A stretch of DNA of 64,000 nt from Dirofilaria immitis (lineage: Eukaryota; Nematoda; Chromadorea; Rhabditida; Onchocercidae): contig JAKNDB010000076.1 of NCBI GenBank assembly GCA_024305405.1, positions 1,484,501 through 1,548,500 of the forward strand, given 5' to 3'. Below the pieces are notes generated by a model. It searched no databases, was not told the DNA's origin, and saw nothing but the letters and a program-made list of their open reading frames with translations. Both the position numbers and the translations under genes were made by a program. The stretch's first letter is position 1, and each line of letters starts with the position of its first letter. Shown one piece after another: positions 1 through 12,915 of this stretch.

Positions 1-2329
1 TGGAATGTATCACCTGTTATTATTATATAAATGAAATGCAAATATGTGCCAGAAGGATCAAATTCTTGAACGCAATAAAGCGTTTTTCTTCTAATTTGAA
101 GGAGAATTAAATGATTGAAGGAAATTTGGAGTGAACTGTATGATCGTGATAGCAGGGAATAGAAGAAAGAGAAAGGATTCACGTAATAAATTAATCATGG
201 TCGTCTCTTTAAGATTTGCGACAAGGAGATGCGGGGAAGGAAGGAGGGTTATAGGGATAGAGAATTCTGATTTTGTTAACTGATGATCGTTTGGCGAGAT
301 AACTGTGAAGTGTTTACACCTTATGATGGGGAACGCGTGCCTTATGTCAGACAGTTCTTTGCATGTTTCTAATCTGAATAGATTATCAGTTTACCCTTTC
401 CCTCACTGTCAATTGTCATAAATTATGTTATCTTGTAATATGCTGAAATTTCGAAATTTGCGTAAGAAACAATGACGTATACAAGTTTGGAAGAATTTAT
501 CAATGCTTTTATCAAAAACAATTATTGATATTACTACTCTGCTGTGAAAAAAAAGAAGCATAAGTGAAAATTGGAATTAAAGGAGCGAAATGGAAAATAT
601 TATCAATTCTGATTTTCGTCTATTACAATAATCGGCAATATCCCATATCCAATATCCATCATTTCAACGAAAAATCACTTTTCAAACAACAATGACAAAT
701 TATATTTTTGTTTAATTGACATGTATGACTTAAATTTGATGATGTATTTTCTTTTAATTTTGATGTACATTCATTCACACACTGTCAATTATTCCATAGA
801 ATATCATTATTTTAATTCCTCATTACATTATCTCAATTTTAAGCATTGAAGGCCAATTTCAGGTTTTCATTTGAATTCAGAGCTAAATCTTATTTTATGC
901 CATCGCTATTAATAGTAAATTTTAAGCATTTAGTTTCAGTTTTATATAAATTTTTTCATAATGGTTGTGTTTGGATTTATAATGGATGAATTTGAGATCT
1001 TAGTTTACATGTACCATTCAGCAGGCAGTATTGGTATATCAGTACCAAAGACTAAGTTTTAGAAAATTTTTTGACAGTGAAGTTTTTTCAGAAATGATGA
1101 TTCACTATACTCTGGGCCTGTTCTGAGCTACTTGCTCCTAAATCGATCGTTTGTTTCAAAAAAATTATAAGAAGAACTTTTTTTTCATCATGAGCCACTG
1201 GAAGTAGTGCTGTTCATTTAGCATCAATATTTGCATATATATTTGCATATGTTAATGTATATATATATTTCTATTACGTGGTGTGCTTACCATATCGGCT
1301 GTAAGGGCGTGGGAAAAGCGGCATTATAATAACATAATAGTGAAGATTGTAAGTGATGGATTTTATCAATCTATTTGGAATGTGAATTTATGTATGGAAT
1401 GACTAGATTGAGAAGTAAGTTTATCTGCATTGTTCGGAGCCAATGAATTAGGACCCTCAATTATTTCTTAATTAATTTTAATTATTAAAGAAGTTAAAAA
1501 TGGCTGATATTTGAAGGAACCAAATCTGTTAGGTTGAAATAATAGATTTGAGGATTGAGATAAAGAGTGAAGAGTTAAGATTTTGGATTATCAGTTATAC
1601 CACTTGTTGCGTTCCTATTAATTATTATTTCCTCTTTACAATTTCTATCCTTTAATGAATTTCCTTCAACCTATGTTTCCTTCTCATCTAGATTTATTAC
1701 AAAAATGAAGGAAATTGCGCCCATTAATTACTAGAAATGTAGATTTTTGTTGATCCTCGTCTTGAGAGATTCGCTGATATTCTGCTTTATTATAACTCTT
1801 ATTTTTAATTCAAATAAACCAAGTAAAGATTAATGAAATCAGTGATTCAAAGACTAATAATAGCAACGAAGCACTGATAAGTAAGTATACCTTAAAAGTA
1901 ATACGTGAAATGCACCAGCTGTTTATCAGCATTCTTTTCTATTAATGTTATAGCCAATAACAATAATAGTTAAATCTCATGTCAAGACAAGATAAGAGGC
2001 AAATTCGTGTCGCCATTTGCTTCATCGATCATTTGCTTTATCAATATATTTTTTTTCCCAAATGGATCAAATTCCAGGCAGCGATCGTTGATGGAAGTGA
2101 TCTGATCTGCAAGTGAATTTCTAGATTTGATATTTGTCACTTTAATTTGAGGTGCTGCTAAAAAAGATGGCAAAGTAAAAAAATAGAAAAACCTATCAGA
2201 ATCCTCAGAAGTCCTTTGGTTATGGCTGAAAGAGATTAAACATTTTGTGTGAAATTTTTTAACTTGCATTACCTGCCATGATAAATTAACCTTCCTTCAA
2301 TAGCATGCTGAATGCAACATATATCACAT

Positions 2330-2750
2330 CACATGGTGAATATGCGAGCGTGCAGCCAGCCAATAGTTTCCAAGTTCTGCTTCTCTGTTGCAACTGTAAA
2401 GATATCTTCAGAGCCTATATCTTTCAGTGAAGTCTTCTCCTAATGCAACTTTGATTCGCTGGCAGAACGGGTGGTGGAATAAGGGTCATTGAAGGCTTCT
2501 TTCTGATTTGTCCGGCGTATTTTTAAAATTCTCGAAATTATGATACGATAATCAGAAGTAGACGCCGGTGCCATCAATTATTGGTCCTTCAGAGGGGCGT
2601 GGTGCTCTTATGATGTGAAGTTAAAGTGAGAAGCAGATGCTCCACCTCCGGTGATTATTGCCATTGATATTACCGAAGGTTTTTCCAGGATGTGTCGTCT
2701 TCCCGCCCCATCAGTGGATTGCCAAGTTGGCCTTTTTCTTTTTATTTTGC
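2330..2750. promoter_or_regulatory. GC-richer non-coding block, candidate regulatory element
   Basis: The base composition rises here against a very AT-rich background. The block includes a CCAAT box (AGCCAATAG near 2358), several CpG steps and a CCCGCCCC run near 2703. No open frame with coding character was seen. It may be a promoter or enhancer, or the remains of an exon. The call rests on composition only. Confidence 0.25.
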
Positions 2751-4740
2751 CTTCTTTCTCATTCAAGTATTTATGACTATTTGAGATTGCTGTTGAAGTT
2801 GTTTGATAAGGTCAAGAAATAATATATTAAAATATCAAATATTAAAGGCCATCTCTCATTTTCGTTATCATTACATTATACGCCACGATTACCAGGAAAT
2901 ACTGACTGAAGGGGATAGAATACTTTCTGGCTGTATGCGATATCAATCTGATTTAGTTTCTGTTTGAATAGAGTGGAGGATCTCTATTCGGATAGCAGGA
3001 TCATTCTTGTTGAGAGGAAGATATACTGTGCGCATCTTTGCTTGTTTCTATCCGCTTTCTTCCGTCGTAAGAGAAAACATGTAGAGCTTCAAAATATCAA
3101 TATGTCATTCTTTCTTCTGCTTAAATAGCAACTTTAAAAAGATAGAACTGTGTATATAAATAGAGACAAAGTTATGTTATGTAATGAAAATGTTAGTTGT
3201 AATAAGTTTGTTATTCCAATATGAATCATTAATTTATGAGATAAATGATGGGAATGGGACAAATTTGATGAACTTTACATGTGTAACAAACATGTCTCCA
3301 TCTGTATCTTTTATTACTATTCATTATAACGCATTTTGAACTTTCTGCACTTTTTAAATTTTATAATTTGTAGAGGAGATCAATTGTCAACATTTCATCT
3401 TTCTTTTTTTTTTCTTTGCATTTGACTTCTATTAGTTCTAATATCTGATTTTGTATTTTCTGATAGGACTGATAAGATAAGATTATGGTTATTAATAACA
3501 GATGAAAAATTTCTGAGATTACTAACAAAACGATAAGAAATTTTCTTTTATGTGATGGGAACATAACATTCTTTTCCGTTGTGAATTTCTTCTTCACTAT
3601 CACATCGAATCAGTTATTCTTACAAAAAGGTTGTCACTTATTTTTGGAGATTTTTATGGTTTGACAAAAGACTGTTAGTTTCAGCGTATTACTTACAACA
3701 TTTGATGCTAATTAGAATTATAAAAAAATGTTTAGTTTATTTAATTGATTGTATTATAAATTCCGGTTGACTATCATTTGTAAAGAAGCAAATTTTTAAG
3801 GATTGAATCGTTTTCAACTATGCTGCGATATACGCTTCATTCTATTCTACCCTTAGAATATAGGAAATCTCAAGTAGTTGCTGAAATATTTTTGATGCTT
3901 ACAACTTTCATACTTGGACTGATTTTTCCCAGTTTGTTTGTTTTGGGATTTTGTATTAAGATCCTATATGAGATGACATATTAAGGTGGTTCGGTTTATT
4001 TTCTGCTGGAGATGTAGGAAAGAAGAGAGGATAGGAGGTTAGTGGCCCTTGTTGCGCTGTGGGATGCAGTTGGTAGACGAGGTACCCCCTACAGAGATCG
4101 AATTGATCACGTCTTTTATTTCCGAAAGTGGTGGAAGTATGTAATTGGTACTGACATAGTACCATGACACTTTATTAAACCAATTGCTAATGTTGACAGT
4201 TTTCGGTTGGAGGGAATAAAGGAAATGGCGATGGAGAATGGCGGAACACTGGATTTTCATTGATATGAAGAACATTAGGGAACTCCATGAGCTCATTCTG
4301 CCTTTCATTTCTAGCAGTGTTAACATAGTAAAAAGTTTTTGTTTCTTAGAGATAAATGGTTGATAAAGGAAATTTGAATAAAATTTGAACATAAATCATT
4401 ATGAATTGAGAGGAAATGTACTATATAAATACATGTTTGTTTTATTAAAAGGATACCTTTAACCATTTCATAAAATGCTTCTTTTTAGTTTAAGTTTCTT
4501 TGGTTTCTTATAATTTCTTTTACTTTACAGGTTGAAATCTGCTAAATGTATCATTCCATCCAGCTTTCAATTTCCTCATTTGATCTCATCCTAAATCTAC
4601 TGCAAGTATTAATTTTTGATCATATTGCTCATTCTATGATCAGCACTACATTGTAGAGGAAAACTTGTTTGGTATTGTTAAATTAATATCGCAGACTAGG
4701 AGATCTCGATTTCTTGGAATGACTGATAGTTGCAGTGATA

Positions 4741-4860
4741 ATTTTAATAATAATAATGATAAGAAGATGATAATTATTATAGCTCATAGTTACAAATGAT
4801 GATGATGATAATGAGCACTACAGGGGTGATAGTGATGATAGTGATAGCATTGGTCAAACT
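4741..4860. repeat. Cryptic AAT/GAT-rich simple repeat
   Basis: The stretch runs through AATAATAATAATGATAAG and GATGATGATGATAATGAG motifs, then GATAGTGATGATAGTGATAG. It is imperfect and has no fixed long period. It looks like trinucleotide slippage in non-coding DNA. Confidence 0.7.
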
Positions 4861-5401
4861 TTGCTTGGGGCAACAAAAGCCATTCTTTGCCTTAGCTCGT
4901 ACACTATTCGACCATATTTTTACATGTTGGAAGCAAAAAAAAATGCTTATTTGTGTCTAACATCTCAACTTCATCTCCAATCGAATATATCAATTCGGTC
5001 GCTTTCATATATTTCCTAATACAGTTTTATATTGCTGATTCAACAGCAACCATTCATCATGTTATGCTTGATTCTCTAGCATAATCCTTATGATATTATT
5101 ACATCGCAAATTTACATACTTACTACAGATGCATAGTAGTGCTTATGAGAAACATGTTAGTGCAAGTTCTTTTTTTTTTTTTTTTTGTAGGATGACAATA
5201 ACTGTTTTAGATGGTTTGATTTATTGATCGATGTTTGTATTTAATTAATCGTAACATAATTTTCTAAACTAAAATGAATTATTGAAATCTGAAGCGAACA
5301 TTATCTTTGAACTAATTTCTATCTTTAAAGAATTATATTAATTCAAACAGTGGATTTTTAATCTGACATGGGTTAATTTTCTTATACTATACATTTTATA
5401 A

Positions 5402-5476
5402 GAATATCTCTCTTTCTCTCTCTCTCTCTCTCCCTCTCTCTCTCCCTCTCTCCAGTTAGCTAGCTAGCTGGAGAGA
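5402..5476. repeat. TC microsatellite ending in a 30-bp near-perfect palindrome
   Basis: A pyrimidine (TC)n tract with CCC interruptions covers about 5407-5453. It runs directly into a palindrome at 5447-5476. The arms TCTCTCCAG and CTGGAGAGA flank a GCTAGC core, with one mismatched pair (T5456/G5467). The palindrome therefore copies the end of the TC tract in inverted form. Confidence 0.85.
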
Positions 5477-8400
5477 AAATGCTTCAGTATTTTTATATAA
5501 TGAATTCATTCAAATATTTCGATTTTAAGTATTTCCTTCAGTAATCATATCATTTGAAAGAAAAAAAAACAATATATTATTTCACAATGGATTAAATTTA
5601 TTGCTAAATGTTTCCATTGATTATTTATTTAATGTTCGGAATTGCGCTAATCTTAATTTTCAATAAATATATAAGTTATCAGTTGAGAAAAAGCATGATA
5701 TTCTGTAGTGATAATAATCGATAAATTATTCAGAAGTTTTCGACGTTACCGACTTTCATTCTATTCTTTGCAAAACTTAAGAGTTTAAACGCTATAACTG
5801 TATATGAAATAACGAAGATAACTAATGAGTACAATTAAATAATTATTATTTATTTATCAATCTAAATACAGTAGTACACTTTTGATTGCATGATTCTTTG
5901 CTCCATTCGATGAAAAATGCTTCTTTCTCTTTTGAGATCAATGCAATATATCTTTCCATTTCTAATATCCATTTCATTATTAGTATCGCTTTATATTGAT
6001 CGATAAGAAATGCTATTGTATAAAGGATGACTTGGATATCATTTCCTCTGTAGAAGGAAAGTAAAACCAATCATGGTATTTATTGAAATTAAAATCAAAA
6101 TCAGAATTTTAATACTAAATAGTAGATGACCTGAAATGACACTGATACACTCTCTCCTCAGAGTTACCATTTTTAGATATGGTAAAGTAGTTTCAAAAAC
6201 TTGTTTTCATCGTCTTGTAAATGACCATGCGATGTCAGCGATAAGCAGCAATCAGGTTTGTTCGATATTGTCTTCTTATTGATGTCTTCTAGATGTTGTT
6301 TGATTACGGACCACTTTTTAGGACATGTTCTGTTCTGTCCCGCTATTTCCGCGCTCTCGAAGGGAGCAGTTTATTTTGCTTTTAAATAATACATTTCGCA
6401 GAATGATTTTTCTTAATCCATGGTTTGATTTGTTAGAATGCTTCATACCTATTAGATTGTTTGTTTCCTGCTATCATTTTCCTCGATGAAAATGAATTTA
6501 TAGGAATGTATGCACAACGCTATTTATCTCCTAAACTTACCTTGAATATTGATTTATGGTTGTAATACGAATAAGTAACTAACGTTTAATCCTACGTTTC
6601 AGCAGCTAGTTTATTATATGTTTTATAAGAGAGTCGTAAAATTAACATTTTTAAATTTATGAAGTTTGGATAGTAAAATTTGGGTAATTTTTGTAGTCTT
6701 GAATCTAACTTACTCTTTGGATGATTCACTTACACTAAGCATTTATGTAATAGTTTTACAATAGCATTGAAGACACAAACACAGTAAACTTAAGCCTTTT
6801 TTTTTGTTCCACCATTTACCGGTTAGCTTACAAGTGTAGATTTCGGGAACTATTTGCTTCCTCATTTCACTAGAAGGTATTTTGCTCCTATGAAGAGTTA
6901 TCTGAAATCGAAACAAATCTCGATTTCGATCTACATCTTGCGATGTTTGCATCTAATTTTTGTCACCATCGAAATCTTGTTTTCAACTAATTGTCGTGTA
7001 TGTTGTGCCTATGCTTCTATACATACTATATCTTCTGACACCTCCGGTCATTTTCATCCCTATCTTGCATATGCTACAGTGTTGTGAAATCTCGTTTTAA
7101 CGCTACCGCTTTAATCAAATGATTATCCAAAGAAGAAAAGTAGCATCAAATTGTGCTCCTTTTGATCCATCCATCCTAACGCTGCTATTAATGTATGTAT
7201 GTTACGGGAGACTTATTCATAACGGTCTTTTCATAGGTTGTTGTATAGTATTGAAGGTCAGCTGGTGGTTGGCTGTCCTATCTAACACTAGAAATCATTT
7301 GGAATATAATATGCTTGCTTCCTTGAAGGTGTATGAATGAGTTGAAATTATTGTTTTGCTCAGGTGACACCAATATAATTAGGTTTGAAGCTACACATGT
7401 TTTAATTTCCGTATCTTATTGTGAATAAATCTTCTCCGATCAAGGTAATATTCATTTCATCCGTAACTCGTTTCGAAAACGTTTCAAAAACTTCTATGCT
7501 TTTTGACTTACAAGCAAAATGGAACGGAAACCTTAGGGAAAACGAAGATTAGAGAGGAATGTACCTGATCATAAAAATTCTTTACTAATTATGAACAACA
7601 ATGACATGAAAGATGCTGAGCCTTTAAGCTTCCTTATCAAAATTACCTTTTAAAATGTGCGAAGATCAGCAAATCGATTCTATAACTTTTCCTCACAAAA
7701 GATATCCAGAATTTCTTTTGCATGGCACTGAAAAATCGACGAGAAGAAATTAGGTTTATTTCATTTGTAAAGCAGATAATGCTCATTAAGGCTTACATTA
7801 AAACGACTCCAATGTTATTCAGTTGTTTGCATAAGTTAGAATTAATTTGAATTCAGGAGCTTATCGAGACTAATTGATCTTTACAGCTTTTTTATAGTCC
7901 AATATGATCCGCTGTATCCTTTCAGTTCATCTTCATTCCTTTTACCGGATAATGAATGATTAACAACATTCTGTTCAATTCTCATTTTCGTTCTTTTTAG
8001 CACATATTATGCAGTCAGCAATTTTCTTCATCGCAAATAGAAGCATTGTTAGAGTGACAGTCGATCTTCGACTACTACTGCATTCTATCTATCACTCATT
8101 TATTTATGTATGTCTTTTTATTAATTCGAATTTCAAATAAATAGAATTTAATGCAGTGGATGATGCTACGTTTATTATCGTTTGTTGATGATGCATTCTG
8201 ATAACATGCCACATATTTGATTTGGCATTATTTAAATAATTATCCATTTTGGTCTTACTCTCTACTCTCTCTTACAAGCCTGAATTACTAATTTCCTATA
8301 GAAATTTTAAGATTTATTTCTTTATAAATTAGTATGAATTGCAATTGTAAATGAAAGAAATTTTCCTCGAATATGTGGAATCTTAAAATATTTGTGAAAC

Positions 8401-9193
8401 TAGAAAAGCAATAAGATTTTGAGTTCGAAATGATTAAATATCCAGTGCTAATGCATAGAAGTTCCCTGTTATTCGACTTTAATTCATTTATTCCATATCT
8501 TCTTTCTGATATCAGTTTAAATTAAGTTGTAATAGATATTCAATCAAGTTATTACTTCCACTTCTTCATTTTATTCACAGATCGCTTTCATTGAGAAAAG
8601 TGGGGTAAATGGGTCAAGAATAATTACTTGTCTCTTTATCTACTTCATTATTTCATCTTAACTTATGTTCACTACGTTCATTTTATTTTAATTTCATGTT
8701 TGAGTTGATTTTAAACCTTTTTCTAATTCATCTTGTTGCTTTATCTTCTGTAGAAATTCCATTTTTATTATAAAATTTCTTGAAAAACGATTGTTGAAAG
8801 TTGAATAGATTGCATTCCATTATGTCTGCATTCTTTTTCAAGTCTTATCTAATTCATGTTATTAGCTGTATTTACGACTATGGCTTATTGATAGTAATTT
8901 GAAATTACTGATCTTGGATTATATTCTATTATTTACTTGCTGAAATAATAGCAATGACCATTATCACTCACGCTTACATGTCCAGTGAATAAGGAAAAAA
9001 GTATGGTAAGAGAGAAATGTCGGTAGTCAACATCCGACGTTTTTCGCTACACCGATTGCATACTGGTGTTAGATTTAATTAATGCATAATTTTATTGTAG
9101 ATTTGGCTGTCTTGATCATCAGCATATTATTCTCTAGAAGCATATTTCCGCTTTGGAGAGTGTAAGAGAGATATTTCTATCTCTTTACTGATC

Positions 9194-9203
9194 GCTATAA
9201 ATA
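9194..9203 (+). promoter_or_regulatory. TATA-like box just upstream of the SoxC start
   Basis: CTATAAATAG lies about 36 bases before the SoxC ATG at 9239. A TATA element there would place transcription start very close to the ATG. A competing signal is the pyrimidine-rich TTTTATTGTAG ending near 9100, which looks like a 3' splice or spliced-leader acceptor and would give a ~140-base leader. Which is used cannot be told from sequence. Confidence 0.35.
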
Positions 9204-9238
9204 GTATCGATTGGTTTGAACTTTGCGGCGAAACGACC

Positions 9239-12200
9239 ATGTCATCGGGTAGCCTGATAATGGATAAACCATCTGTAGTATCATTTCTACCAATTAAGAC
9301 TGAAGTGAATCTCAATTCGCATGACCAGACAAATCATTCGCAGGTAAGCTTAGAGTTTTTAATACGTTATCAGCTGAAGTGGGATAGTTTGTTGCTTGGA
9401 TTTTGTCTTAATCTAAATCGCAATTTGTTAACATGAAGTTTGATATATATTTTATAAGGACGGATGAAAAACATTTGATTCAGTATACCTTGAAATATCT
9501 TGAAGTGTATGTGCCATTCATTTGATGTCAAAGTCTTTTCATTTCAAACAGTATTATTGTTCGAAATTTGATCTCTCAAGTTGCTTCGTTTTGATCAAAT
9601 ATTCATTCCTCGTGCCATCGGATTCATACATTTTCTATAATCTATATATCTGAAATAGTATCTTAGATTCATCTTCATTCAGATATACAACTAGTTTCTT
9701 ATTCAAGATTTTTTATATTTATTTTAGTTGCAAATTTTGAGTGATTTTCATCAAAAAGAATGAACCATTAGAATGGAAAAGGAAGTGCTTTTTTTTTTTA
9801 TTCATTCTCCAGATAATGGTATTCTCTCCGCTTCTTCAGCGGATCTTTTATATTTGAGATGGTTCGGGAAATCAGGAAATTTCAAAATGATCAATATTTC
9901 CTCCGATAATTTGCAAAAAACATACCAATCATAATTTAAATTTTTCTGTGATCGTAAGTAGTGTAAGTAAACTTTGGCATAAACTAGAACTTAAGGCCTA
10001 ACTTGGAGCTTTGGGGTTTTTTAGAATTTACTACTAATAGAATTAGTCAAATTGGGACAACATTTTCAGCTGAATAATATACATCACCAACAACGTCAGC
10101 AAAACTATTCCGTCACATCATCCACATCAAATGGTTGGGACCCCACCGAACATTTTGGCTCATTGAAGGTTTGCTCTTATGAGGTATATACTTCTTCAAC
10201 CAAAAATCATCATTTTTGCCTGACTTTTGATTTTAGTTAAATTTATTTGGATTTTTGTATCTCAAATTTCCTTTCAAAATGGAAAATTCAAGTATTTTTA
10301 TTGCTTTTTTCCCAATTCTGCACTTGATATTCTCAAAGGACACGAATCATCTAATATTTTTATGTCGGATTCGTTCTAATCTCTGGACGATTTACTTTAT
10401 TCTACATGTGTTATTATTAGAATTGACTGTTATGGATAAATTTCGAATACAGGTTGCTAAGAACAGTTCCACTCCTTATACGGATGCAACAAATTGCAAA
10501 AAATCCAGCAATCATATCAAACGTCCAATGAATGCTTTTATGGTTTGGTCACAAATGGAACGTCGAAAAATTTGCGAAACCTCACCAGATATGCACAATG
10601 CGGAAATCAGCAAAAGGGTTTAGCATTTAAATCAACGCAACATTTCATATTCCTGAAAATGATTGTATAAATTTCTTGCTAAACGCAATTAAGAAATATT
10701 GAATTTAAGTAGTATTTTGTACTTATAAAAATTCTCTGATAAATAGTGCTTTTTAATCTCTACACTTTAAAGCATCTTATTTAGCTTGGTTTACAATGGC
10801 GTCAGCTGTCGGATAGTGAGAAAGCTCCATACATTGCTGAAGCAGAACGGTTGCGTGTTATGCACATGAAGGAATATCCGGATTACAAGTACAAACCTCG
10901 GAAGAAGCCGAAAAAGAGTGTGGAAGGACAGGTCTCTATCTCTGCAGCTGATTCTTGCCATGTATCCAATCAGGCGATGCGACAAAATAGCATTACTTCA
11001 TCGATTACTGGTGTTTGTCGACCGAAGACACATAAACGGTATATCCGATTTTGGAATATTTTTTTCGATAAGACTGTTCTTATGAAAGTGGATTGAAGGG
11101 AATTGAAACCCATCGCTTGGGAATATTTACTTTAGAAATCTGAGTGTAGTTCCATTATTAAATTTCGAATTCGTATTCTTAAAACATATTGCAGCAGCAT
11201 ACTTGGTTTGTCAGTGAATAATCAGAGTGAAACCCACCATCATCTACCATTTTCTGGTAAATCGATGAAGATTGACCATGATGGTATCCGTTATCTGAAT
11301 TCGTCCACTAATGATCTGAAGACATCACCACTTGCAAATGTCGCTATAAAACAGGTAAATTTCAGTAGTTTTTGTCTGGAAGCATAAATACTGGCATTTA
11401 GAAAATCGGAATAAAATATATTTGTTTTGCTACTACATTTGAAATGTTTCTTTCGAGAAAATGTTAATTACCTGAATTTCGTTTAGAATGCGCTTTGCTT
11501 TTCATTATCATCAAATTCTCATTCAGAATTATTTTCAGTAATCGTTGTTTTTATTCTAAACTTTAAAAATTTTCATAGTTTATAACCCATATGATTGTTT
11601 AATTCTCCTTGAACAAAAATCAAGTTTTAAGGCTTTAATTTATTAATGAGTTTTGTGGAAATGCACGCTAATTCCTCTGATAAGCTGAGTAAAACAGCTG
11701 AATGTTTACATATATACTTATAGGAAGGATTATTCCAACAACAGTTTCCGTCACCGAATAATTTTATGAATACACCAATGACACCGGAAAGTGGCTTTTA
11801 CGATGATTTTTATGCATCAGTTCAGCATTCCACTCCCTCAATATATTCGTGTTCAGCAGCCAATATCACATCGCAGCATTTGTTGATTCCATGTACAAAA
11901 ATGGTTAATTTTCCCTGTAATTTTACTCAGTGATTATAAGTTTAGTCAAAAATGAAATATATCTCAATTAACACTTTTGAAAAATTTTGTTATTTTAAAA
12001 GAAAATATCGTTTTTAAATATTTTTTTCTCTTTTTTTTTATTCAATATTTTCGAAATGGATAAAATAATTGTCCATTTACAGAACAACAATGTGGGTGAG
12101 GTAAGCACTTCCTACAGCACTAGCAGCGGTAGCACATCATCGGTAATGAATCATCAGCAGATCTCCGCATACTATCAGCAGTCATCAACCGGACAATCAC

Positions 12201-12915
12201 CGATTGCCATTGCAAACAATAACGCTGTGATTGCTGATCAGGTATGTTGAATTCTCCAAAGTGTCATTCATAGAATTTCTGATTAATCTTAATGTAAGAA
12301 TTGTCTATAATTATGTTAATGAGTATTTTACTTGTCTTTAGCTATCTTTTTACTGAAATATAATTGTATAAACTATTATTGGTCGGATTTTTCTAGGTCT
12401 ACTATACACCGGATGTAACTGCATATCATAGGTTTTATACATATTTTAATATTATTAAATTTTTCGAATCAGTGCCACTTTAATTTCAGGACGAACTTCG
12501 TTCGATGTCCAGTGGGTCGAGTAGTGGATACGGAAGTGCAGGAACCGCCGTTGACACGGAAACAGCAACTAGCTCAATGCCCATAATCACCCATGTAGTC
12601 AGTGTACGTTCTCCTGTCTGCTCCGTATCTTATTATCCGTCAAATGGACCCAGCACTAGCTCTGACCCATTCATTTCAAACAGTTCAACTCAGCAGTCAT
12701 CTGCACCATTGCCACCACTATTAAATGATCTAAATCATTCCCAATCTGATGCGGAGCTTCTGCCATCGATCAGTGACTTTCAGTTTCCAGTCGCGATGAA
12801 TAGTATGTGGGGAGCACCGGTTAATACAGATTTGTGGACTACGACGTCAACACATACAAACCATCAACTTATGCGAACATCAGCTAATTATGATACTTAT
12901 TGCAATCGCATGTAA
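9239..12915 (+). CDS. sem-2: SoxC-type HMG-box transcription factor (SEM-2 / Sox4-Sox11 family)
   Basis: Proposed exons: 9239-9343, 10070-10183 (or to 10168), 10453-10617, 10785-11038, 11195-11354, 11724-11903, 12083-12241 and 12490-12915, giving about 520 residues. The HMG box spans the third and fourth exons, about residues 89-170. It carries [31 protein letters not shown] and EAERLR...[11 protein letters not shown], the signature of SoxC. An intron interrupts the box between Lys-Arg and Leu-Gly. The rest is Ser/Thr/Asn/Gln-rich, as in Sox transactivation regions. The first exon holds IKTE, a sumoylation-type motif. Known role of the family: sequence-specific DNA binding and bending in the nucleus; C. 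elegans SEM-2 promotes sex myoblast fate. The start is the first ATG of the exon, in a plausible context after an in-frame gap. A short optional exon may lie at 12397-12414. An ATTAAA poly(A)-type signal lies near 13015. Confidence 0.92.

Larger units (their letters stand above)
1..9190. other. Gene-poor AT-rich region upstream of the SoxC gene
   Basis: No convincing exon was found on either strand. The few ORFs over 60 codons have no family signature, no repeated exon-like pattern and no flanking splice sites that join to anything. The stretch holds poly-T runs (for example 5169-5187), a TC tract, a GAT-rich patch and a GC-richer block near 2.3-2.75 kb. Long upstream regions are usual for developmental HMG-box genes, so distal regulatory elements are plausible, but this is inference. 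Confidence 0.6.

Noticed and set aside
1982..2269. 95-codon minus-strand ORF
   Set aside because: The C-terminal part looks somewhat protein-like, but no homology or flanking exon supports it.
3956..4392. Overlapping minus-strand ORFs of 69 and 117 codons in a slightly GC-richer stretch
   Set aside because: Considered as a retroelement or transposase relic. No reverse transcriptase, integrase or DDE motif could be recognised and no terminal repeats were seen.
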